Assembly: GCA_027489335.1 (NCBI GenBank)
Contig: JAIXZX010000004.1
Coordinates: 248,001 to 312,000 of the forward strand
Source: Caulobacteraceae bacterium
GTDB taxonomy: Bacteria; Pseudomonadota; Alphaproteobacteria; Caulobacterales; Caulobacteraceae
Reading direction: 5' to 3'
DNA length: 64,000 nt
Shown here one piece after another: positions 58,086-64,000 of the stretch. The first letter of the stretch is position 1. Every line of letters begins with the position of its first letter. A program made the position numbers and the translations under genes. The notes beneath the pieces are model-generated. The model had not been told where the DNA came from, searched no databases, and worked only from the letters and a program-made list of their open reading frames with translations.

Positions 58086-58754
58086 TCAGTCGGCGGTGGT
58101 CTCTACGGGCACGTAGCGGGCGACGATCACCTCGGTGGCGTCAAAGCGGCGCTCGGACTTGGCCAGCTCCAGGTGAACATGGTCGGTCATGCCGCCGGGA
58201 TACTTGTCCTGCAGGCCCCGCGCGGTCCCGATGGGAGAGCCGAGGCGCACCGCCTGGCCCACCTTCACATCGGGTTCGACATAGAAGACCCGGGCCTCAT
58301 AGCCGAGCGCCGGGTTGGTGATCTCCACGAACTGCAGGCTGGCGTCGCTGGAATAGGCGTGGCCGATCTTTGTCACATAGCCTGAGATGGGGGCGACCAC
58401 CGTCTGGCCGGCGCTGGCGGCGTAGTCGACCCCCTCATGGGCCCGAACGCCTCCGTCGCGGGAGGCCCCATAGGCGCCGGAGCCATAGGCGTCATGGGTG
58501 CGCGGGGCCTGGCCGGTGGGATTGACGAAGTCGGGCTGGCCGTCGCCATCGATGTCCTGCCCCTCCCATTGCAGCTCGCGGACCACCGGGCCGGGCGCAG
58601 CCTCAGGCGCCTTCATCAGCGGCGCGAGGCTCACTTGGGACAGGCGGGCGGCCAGACCCACACTGGCGTCAGCGACGGCGCTGGTGGCCATGGTGGCGGC
58701 CATGGCCGCGGCGGTGAGGGCGAACAGGCGGGGGGCCAGGAAACGCCCATCCAT
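58086..58754 (-). CDS. M23 family metallopeptidase
   Basis: 222 aa. Signal-like N-terminus (MDGRFLAPRLFALTAAAMAA), then a linker and the LytM/M23 domain: RAHEGVDYAASAGQTVVAPI supplies H and D ligands and TDHVHLELAKSE the HxH ligand, so zinc binding and hydrolysis are possible. Probably cleaves peptidoglycan peptide bridges. There is no SH3 or LysM domain. Start at ATG 58754 is uncertain: no good ribosome site, and TTG or GTG starts lie upstream in the open frame. Confidence 0.8.
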   Translation of the reverse strand: MDGRFLAPRLFALTAAAMAATMATSAVADASVGLAARLSQVSLAPLMKAPEAAPGPVVRELQWEGQDIDGDGQPDFVNPTGQAPRTHDAYGSGAYGASRDGGVRAHEGVDYAASAGQTVVAPISGYVTKIGHAYSSDASLQFVEITNPALGYEARVFYVEPDVKVGQAVRLGSPIGTARGLQDKYPGGMTDHVHLELAKSERRFDATEVIVARYVPVETTAD

Positions 58755-58973
58755 CCGGGGCGTCGACAGGTCAGACAAACTCAAAACGCAGGATCTCTTC
58801 GATACGGGCCGGGAACTTTCGGCGGGTTTCGTCGGTTTTCGTGTCAGAGCCGGGGCTGCGCAGAGCCGCCCCGCCGGCCATCGCGGCCGCTCGTCCCTAA
58901 GCCTATAGGCGTCAATTGGGGCGCCCATGCGGCGCATTGTCCCGCAGAATCAACAGCTTCTGGTCAAGCTTTC

Positions 58974-59741
58974 TCAGAGCCAGGTCAGATCGGCCTCGCC
59001 CCGCAGGATCGCCTCGGCCTCCGGCGTGTGTTTTTCGGCCCCCTCACGCCCATGCAGAACCAGCGGCGGCAGCAGCCGCAGGGGCGCCTTACCGGTCTTG
59101 ATCGCCCGCACCAGGACCCGCTTGGCGGGAGCATCCGCGAAGGGGTGAACCCCCCGAACCTGAAACGATCCGGCGCTCACCCCAAGCCCACTGAGCAGGT
59201 CGCCCAGCCGGTCGGCCCGGTGGATCAGGGTCAGGCTGCCCCCCTCCCGCACGGCCTTCAGCAGAAACCCGGTCCAGGCGGCCAGGCCGCCGTCCGCCAT
59301 CCAGGCGCCGGTCTTTTCCGGGGCCGGGGCGCGAAGGGCGCCCGCGTCATCGAAGAAGGGCGGATTGGCCAGGGCTGCGTCAAAGGGCGGCAGATCCAGG
59401 GCGCGAAAACCCGCCGTCACGTCGCCGGACAGGACGCTCACCTGCCCCGTCATGCCGTTCAGCGCCACATTGCCCTGCGCCAAGGCCAGCGCGTCCGCAT
59501 CCCGCTCAACCCCGGTGAAGACCGCGCCGGGCCGCCGGGCTGCGGCCGCCAGCAGGGCGCCGCCGGCCCCGCATCCGGCCTCGATCACCCGGTCGCCTGG
59601 ACGGGCGTCGCAGGCCGCCGCCAGCAGGGCGGCATCCAGCCCGGCCCGGTAGCCCCGCGCCGGCTGACGCAGGACGATACGACCCCCAAGAAGGCGGTTC
59701 TCCGTCGGCGGCTCCACTGGGAGGTGTGACGGCTCGGACAT
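58974..59741 (-). CDS. tRNA1(Val) adenine-N6 methyltransferase-like (TrmN6/YfiC)
   Basis: 255 aa. VIEAGCGAGGALLAAAARRP is the SAM site and DAALANPPFF the catalytic NPPF motif of N6-adenine methyltransferases. Family members methylate A37 in tRNA1(Val); RNA target here is inferred only. Start ATG 59741 (MSEPSHLPVEPPTENRLLGG). The polyprenyl synthase gene starts 108 bases away on the other strand. Confidence 0.82.
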   Translation of the reverse strand: MSEPSHLPVEPPTENRLLGGRIVLRQPARGYRAGLDAALLAAACDARPGDRVIEAGCGAGGALLAAAARRPGAVFTGVERDADALALAQGNVALNGMTGQVSVLSGDVTAGFRALDLPPFDAALANPPFFDDAGALRAPAPEKTGAWMADGGLAAWTGFLLKAVREGGSLTLIHRADRLGDLLSGLGVSAGSFQVRGVHPFADAPAKRVLVRAIKTGKAPLRLLPPLVLHGREGAEKHTPEAEAILRGEADLTWL

Positions 59742-59849
59742 CAGCGGCTCCAGAAGCGCGGGCGCGCCTTGACCGCCCCCTATCGCGTGACCATTGTCCG
59801 GACGCAACGGCGGCCCCGCAAACGGCCGCCCCATCTGGAGTATTTCGTC

Positions 59850-60860
59850 GTGGACGCCGCCGCCGCAGACACCAGGGCCAAGCCGGTCAGCCTCGATCAC
59901 CTGCTCAAGCTCGCCCGCTCGGACATGGCCGGCGTCGACAGCCTGATCCGCGACCGGATGCAGAGCCCCGTCTCCGTGATCCCGGCGCTGGCCGAACACC
60001 TGATCGGCGGCTCGGCCAAGCGCCTGCGCCCCCTGCTCACCGTGGCCGCCGCCCGCCTGGCCGGCGCCCAGGATGACGGCTGCCGCAAGCTGGCCGCGGC
60101 GGTGGAGTTCATCCACACCGCCACCCTGTTGCATGACGACGTAGTGGACTCTTCCGAGCTGCGCCGGGGCAAGGTGGCCGCCCACCTGATCTGGGGCGCG
60201 CCGTCCAGCGTGCTGGTCGGTGACTTCCTGTTCGCCCGGGCCTTCGAGCTGATGGTCGAGACCGGCTCCATGTCGGCCCTGGAGATCCTGGCCCGGGCCA
60301 GCCGGGTGATCGCCGAAGGCGAGGTGCTGCAGCTCACCCGCGCCCATGACCTGGACCTGGACGAGGCGGTCTATCTGGAGATCATCAAGGCCAAGACCGC
60401 CGAGCTCTTCGCCGCCGCCGCCGAGGCGGGCGGCGTCGGCGCCGGCGCCAGCCCCGAACAGTGCCGCGGCCTGCGCCGGTTCGGCCAGGACCTGGGCTTG
60501 GCCTTCCAGCTGGTGGACGACGCCCTGGACTATTCCGGGGCCAGCGAGACGCTGGGCAAGAATCCCGGCGATGACTTCCGGGAGGGCAAGGCGACCCTGC
60601 CGCTGATCCTGGCCATCAAGCACACCGGCGCGACCGAGCGGGATTTCTGGATGCGCACCGTCGACGCCCGGGAACAGACCGACGCCGATTTCGAGCGGGC
60701 CCGCCAGCTGGTCCGTGACAGCGGCGCCCTGGACGCCACCCTCTCAGCCGCCGCCGGCTACGCCGCCAGCGCCAAGGCCGCCCTGGCCGTCTTCCCGGCC
60801 AGTGACTGGCGCACCGCCCTGGAAGACTTGGCCGACTTCGCCGTCGCCCGTCTCGCCTAA
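59850..60860 (+). CDS. ispB: Polyprenyl (octaprenyl-type) diphosphate synthase
   Basis: 336 aa. First aspartate-rich motif LLHDDVVDSSELRRG and second FQLVDDALDYSG, with GGSAKRLRPLLT binding the diphosphate of IPP. Makes the long side chain of ubiquinone, chain length not readable from sequence. GTG 59850 (MDAAAADTRAKPVSLDHLL) has GGAG about nine bases before; TTG 59769 would add 27 arginine-rich residues unlike the family. Confidence 0.9.
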   Translation: MDAAAADTRAKPVSLDHLLKLARSDMAGVDSLIRDRMQSPVSVIPALAEHLIGGSAKRLRPLLTVAAARLAGAQDDGCRKLAAAVEFIHTATLLHDDVVDSSELRRGKVAAHLIWGAPSSVLVGDFLFARAFELMVETGSMSALEILARASRVIAEGEVLQLTRAHDLDLDEAVYLEIIKAKTAELFAAAAEAGGVGAGASPEQCRGLRRFGQDLGLAFQLVDDALDYSGASETLGKNPGDDFREGKATLPLILAIKHTGATERDFWMRTVDAREQTDADFERARQLVRDSGALDATLSAAAGYAASAKAALAVFPASDWRTALEDLADFAVARLA

Positions 60861-60872
60861 GGACATCGGGGC

Positions 60873-61472
60873 CTAGTTGGCCTCGGCTGCCCCGGCCACA
60901 TCCAGCAGGTTCACCCGCATGCCGCCGGGCAGCTCCATGTCCCCTGGGCGGAAGCCCTCGGGACAGGCGCCCTGCCACACGGCCTCGATGTTGACGCTGC
61001 GGTTTCCGTTCATCTGCGGCGCCTCGGCGCCCACGGTCGAGCTTTCCCCGGTGATCACATAGCGGGTGGCGAAGTCGCCGCTCGCCACGCCCGAGGTGGT
61101 GGTCTTGCCGCCGGTCCCCATGTCGCACACCGAGGAGAACTGCCAGCTGCCGTCCGTGCGGCGGGTCACCAGATTTTTCTCGCAGGATTCATCGGTGGCC
61201 TGCTGGCCCCACCAGCTCAGACGTTCGTCCAGGGTGTCGTCGATACAGATGCGGGTCACCTGGACGATGCCCTCGGTGGACAGCCGCTGCTCCCACAGGC
61301 CCGCCCTGCGGGTGGGGGTGGCGGGCGTGTCCGGCTGGCCGGGTAGGGGCGTCTGGACTCCATCGGCCGCTGCGGACGGCGCCTCGGCGCCGTCGCCAGC
61401 CTCGTTGCGGTTACAGGCGCTCACGGCGAGCAGGCAGAGCCCGAGGGCGGCGGTCATGGAAAGCCTGCGCAT
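60873..61472 (-). CDS. DUF3617-like lipoprotein
   Basis: 199 aa. Lipobox VSACN at residue 20 after MRRLSMTAALGLCLLA. The mature domain begins with RAGLWEQRLSTEG (the DUF3617 GxW-type start) and has cysteines at RICID, ESCEKN, SVCDMG and GACPEG. It is probably in the periplasm. Function unknown for the family. Confidence 0.8.
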   Translation of the reverse strand: MRRLSMTAALGLCLLAVSACNRNEAGDGAEAPSAAADGVQTPLPGQPDTPATPTRRAGLWEQRLSTEGIVQVTRICIDDTLDERLSWWGQQATDESCEKNLVTRRTDGSWQFSSVCDMGTGGKTTTSGVASGDFATRYVITGESSTVGAEAPQMNGNRSVNIEAVWQGACPEGFRPGDMELPGGMRVNLLDVAGAAEAN

Positions 61473-61580
61473 CGTCGCGCTCCTTCATCCTAAGCCCTGG
61501 CCTGATGCCGCGGACGCGATCATCATGTCCCAGCCTTGGCCGGGATCAAAACCCGCAATCCGTCCGTTGCGAAGGGCATG

Positions 61581-61853
61581 ATGAGCGAACTCCGAAACAA
61601 CAGCGACGCGTCCCGCTACGAGATGGACGAGCAGGGCGAAACCTCCTGGGCCGACTACCGGCTCCAGGGCGAGCGCCTCTACATCGATCATGTGGAAAGC
61701 CCTGTGGCCCTGCGCGGCACGGGCGCGGCCGGTCGGCTGATGAAGGCCCTGGCCCAGGACGCCAAGGACCGGGGCCTGAAGATCACCCCCATCTGCGGCT
61801 ATGCCGCCGCCTGGCTACGCCGCAGCCCCGATTACCGGGACTTGGTGACGTGA
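61581..61853 (+). CDS. GNAT-like N-acetyltransferase (YjdJ type)
   Basis: 90 aa. Short acetyltransferase form: RLYIDHVESPVALRGTGAAG is the acetyl-CoA loop, then LMKALAQDAKDRGLKITPICGYAAAWLRR. Members of this small class have no known substrate. Start at ATG 61581 (MSELRNN) with AAGGG five to nine bases before. The stop overlaps the next start as GTGA. Confidence 0.85.
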   Translation: MSELRNNSDASRYEMDEQGETSWADYRLQGERLYIDHVESPVALRGTGAAGRLMKALAQDAKDRGLKITPICGYAAAWLRRSPDYRDLVT

Positions 61854-62017
61854 GCGGTGATAGGAAGGACGAGACGGCCAAGCCGCCCAGGGCGCGCGGC
61901 ATGGACGGCGATGCTTACCGCCGGGTCATCGAGACCAACCCGGCCCTCAGTCCCGTGGGGCTGCAGGGCCGAGCGGCGATCGCCCCCCTGCGGCGCAAGG
62001 CGCCGCACGAGGACTGA
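61850..62017 (+). CDS. Small protein, 55 aa, coupled to the acetyltransferase
   Basis: GTG 61850 overlaps the acetyltransferase TGA by four bases. Basic product with RGMDGDAYRRVIETNPALSP and an end ALRRKAPHED. Too short for standard finders, but codon use is normal. No family recognised; probable small cytosolic protein. Confidence 0.6.
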   Translation: MSGDRKDETAKPPRARGMDGDAYRRVIETNPALSPVGLQGRAAIAPLRRKAPHED

Positions 62018-62038
62018 TCGCCGCGGCCCGCAGCAGTG

Positions 62039-62335
62039 TCAGTTGCGAGCCATGATGGCTTCCAGAGCCTGGGCCTTGACCTCGGCGTCCTCGGTCAGCC
62101 GCCGGGCGATCTCGCGGACGCCGGGAGGATAGAGCTCGCCGCCGCCGGCGATCTCGGCGCTCAACCGCTCCACCTCGCCCAGCGCCGCTTCGAGGGCGCG
62201 CACATGTTCACCCACCAGACTACGGGCCTCCGACTGCAGCCGGCGCACACGCTCGGCCACGGCGGTTTCAGGTTTCGTCCGGTCCAGGGCGACGACCTTG
62301 CCGTCGGCGCCCGCTACGCTGAAAGACGGTGTCAT
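62039..62335 (-). CDS. Hypothetical coiled-coil protein
   Basis: 98 aa, almost all helical with regular L/A/E spacing (residues about 25-70: AVAERVRRLQSEARSLVGEH). ATG 62335 has AGGA about nine bases before; GTG 62341 is possible. No family recognised. It is 204 bases from the uvrB end. Confidence 0.6.
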   Translation of the reverse strand: MTPSFSVAGADGKVVALDRTKPETAVAERVRRLQSEARSLVGEHVRALEAALGEVERLSAEIAGGGELYPPGVREIARRLTEDAEVKAQALEAIMARN

Positions 62336-62341
62336 AGTCAC

Positions 62342-62545
62342 CCATCCTGATGTTGGCGGGGCTGCGGCAGGTCCGAATGAAACCTCGCCAAGACCAGCCC
62401 CTGATCAGTCACATCTACGAATGGCGAAGCCGGAAGTTCCGTCCTCGCCGTCGCTGGACTGTCATGTGGGGCTTTTTGGACACGGTCGCGAGGGGCGGCA
62501 GGGCGACGAATGCTGTGGACGCGGTGAGCTTTTCTGAAGGAGCCC
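62342..62545. other. Gap between uvrB and the 62039 gene
   Basis: 204 bases. An ATG at 62380 opens a frame that runs into uvrB antisense, and it looks like chance. No hairpin terminator or promoter was recognised. Confidence 0.5.
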
Positions 62546-64000
62546 CTACAGCCGCCCCTTCCGGAACCGCTCCTGGGCTTCGGCTCGGGCCTCGGCCTTC
62601 ACCCGCTTGACCGCTGAGCGGTCGACGGTCTCGCCTTCGCCGGTCAGGGCTTCGTTGGCGAATTCCAGGTCCATCAGCTTCAGGCGCTTGATCTCGTCGC
62701 GCAGGCGCGCGGCGGTCTCGAACTCCAGGTCGGCGGCGGCCTGGCGCATCTTGCCTTCCAGGTCGCGCAGGGTGGCCTTGAAGTTGTCGCCCATGAAGGG
62801 CTTGGCCTCCTCGGCCAGCTCCGTGCGGACCAGGGGACGGTCCTTCTCATAGGCGCTGGCGAGGATTTCCTTGATCTGGCTCTTGACGCTCTCGGGCGTG
62901 ATGCCGTGGGCGGTGTTGTATTCTTCCTGGCGCTCGCGCCGCCGCTTCGTCTCGGCCATGGCGCGTTCCATGGAGCCGGTGATGCGGTCGGCATAGAGGA
63001 TGACCCGGCCGTCGATGTTCCGGGCCGCCCGGCCGATGGTCTGGATCAGGGAGGTTTCCGAGCGCAGGAAGCCTTCCTTGTCGGCGTCCAGGATGGCCAC
63101 CAGCCCGACCTCGGGAATGTCGAGGCCCTCGCGCAGCAGGTTGATGCCCACCAGCACGTCGAAGACGCCCAGGCGCAGATCGCGGATGATCTCGATGCGC
63201 TCGATGGTGTCGATGTCGGAGTGCATGTAGCGGACCTTCAGGCCCTGCTCGTGCATGTACTCCGTCAGGTCCTCGGCCATCTTCTTGGTCAGCACGGTGA
63301 TCAGGCCGCGATAGCCTTGGGCGATGGTCTGGCGCACCTCGTCGATGACGTCGTCCACCTGGGAGAAGCCGTCTTTCGAGACCGGACGCACCTCCACCGG
63401 CGGGTCGATCAGGCCGGTGGGGCGGATCACCTGCTCGACGAAGACCCCGCCCGTGCGCTCCATCTCCCATGACCCCGGCGTGGCCGACACATGGACGGTG
63501 TCGGGCCGCATGGCGTCCCACTCCTCGAACTTGAGCGGGCGGTTGTCGAGGCAGGAGGGCAGGCGGAAGCCGTACTCCGCCAGGGTGAACTTGCGCCGAT
63601 AGTCCCCGCGATACATGCCGCCGATCTGCGGCACCGCCTGGTGGCTCTCGTCGACGAACAGCAGGGCGTTCTCGGGGATGTATTCGAAGAAGGTCGGCGG
63701 CGGCTCGCCGGGCCGGCGGCCCGACAGATAGCGGCTGTAGTTCTCGATCCCGGCGCAGGAGCCGGTGGCCTGGATCATCTCGATATCGAAGGTGGTGCGT
63801 TGCTCCAGCCGCTGGGCCTCCAGCAGCTTGCCATTGGCCACCAGCCATTCCAGCCGCTCCTTGAGCTCGGCCTTGATCTGCAGGACCGCCTGATTGAGCG
63901 TCGGCCGCGGCGTCACGTGGTGGCTGTTGGCGTAGATCTTGATCCCGTCCAGGTCGGCGGTCTTCTTGCCGGTCAGGGGGTCGAACTCGACGATGGTCTC
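62546..64000 (-). CDS. uvrB: Excinuclease ABC subunit B, 3' part
   Basis: C-terminal 484 residues; the reading frame continues past the window edge (first visible residues [14 protein letters not shown]). UvrB verifies DNA damage with UvrA and recruits UvrC. Helicase motifs [20 protein letters not shown] (motif II type), [29 protein letters not shown] and QTIGRAARN are present, and the C-terminal UVR domain [16 protein letters not shown] binds UvrC. The C-terminal end after it is unusually extended, with a basic tail ERFRKGRL. Full-length UvrB is about 660-700 aa or more, so about a third is missing. Confidence 0.96.
   Translation of the reverse strand, partial: ETIVEFDPLTGKKTADLDGIKIYANSHHVTPRPTLNQAVLQIKAELKERLEWLVANGKLLEAQRLEQRTTFDIEMIQATGSCAGIENYSRYLSGRRPGEPPPTFFEYIPENALLFVDESHQAVPQIGGMYRGDYRRKFTLAEYGFRLPSCLDNRPLKFEEWDAMRPDTVHVSATPGSWEMERTGGVFVEQVIRPTGLIDPPVEVRPVSKDGFSQVDDVIDEVRQTIAQGYRGLITVLTKKMAEDLTEYMHEQGLKVRYMHSDIDTIERIEIIRDLRLGVFDVLVGINLLREGLDIPEVGLVAILDADKEGFLRSETSLIQTIGRAARNIDGRVILYADRITGSMERAMAETKRRRERQEEYNTAHGITPESVKSQIKEILASAYEKDRPLVRTELAEEAKPFMGDNFKATLRDLEGKMRQAAADLEFETAARLRDEIKRLKLMDLEFANEALTGEGETVDRSAVKRVKAEARAEAQERFRKGRL

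Noticed and set aside
62350..62610. Short plus-strand frame between the 62039 gene and uvrB
   Set aside because: It extends antisense into the end of uvrB, lacks a ribosome site, and has mixed third-base composition.

Overview
The window (64 kb, very GC-rich, strong G/C third-position bias, dense genes in both orientations) looks like a chromosomal segment of a Caulobacteraceae alphaproteobacterium, Caulobacter- or Phenylobacterium-like. The main reasons are a glnE - pleC-like kinase - pepN block in which the kinase has an H-box histidine at residue 614 of 850 (C. crescentus PleC is 842 aa with catalytic H610), an ArsR/methyltransferase - metF - metH operon with a split MetH, very large TonB-dependent receptors, and a CYP153-type P450. 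No rRNA, tRNA, CRISPR array, phage or insertion sequence was found. It reads as core chromosome with lineage-specific accessory genes, not as a mobile island.

Layout. 0-3.4 kb: 3' end of glnE, then an EF-hand secreted protein, an ECF-type sigma factor, a one-helix probable anti-sigma factor and a periplasmic Metal_resist-type sensor in one direction. 3.4-10.7 kb (minus): OsmC, a VIT/CCC1 transporter, the PleC-like hybrid-free sensor kinase, aminopeptidase N and a conserved hypothetical. 10.8-13.2 kb: a two-subunit acyl-CoA dehydrogenase operon. 13.2-19.3 kb: glycosyltransferase and VWA protein (minus), divergent from a Sel1 lipoprotein plus secreted beta-helix protein. 19.4-26.2 kb: two ABC-F ATPases (one is EttA) around a CsbD stress protein, an RTX protein, a PfpI-family protein and a 2-hydroxyacid dehydrogenase.

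26.2-33.1 kb is the most striking unit: a 24-bp perfect palindrome overlapping a promoter, then arsR/methyltransferase, metF, a subclass B3 metallo-beta-lactamase and metH part 1 joined by successive ATGA stop/start overlaps, followed by metH part 2 and a DUF1244 gene. 33.2-40.2 kb holds a small lipoprotein and two tandem paralogous TonB-dependent receptors with similar leaders and individual terminators. 40.6-49.5 kb: a 5-oxoprolinase-family enzyme, a DnaJ-type protein, small proteins, an Old Yellow Enzyme and an M61-like PDZ peptidase.

49.5-64 kb: SMP-30 lactonase, folA, an acyl-CoA dehydrogenase divergent from a hot-dog-like protein/TetR pair across a clear inverted repeat, thyA, DUF924, ilvC with a strong terminator, a CYP153-like P450, an M23 peptidase, a tRNA-type methyltransferase, a polyprenyl diphosphate synthase, small lipoprotein and acetyltransferase genes, and the 3' two-thirds of uvrB running off the end. 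Folate/one-carbon functions (metF, metH, folA, thyA) recur, but in separate units. All functions are inferred from sequence reading only; no searches were run.
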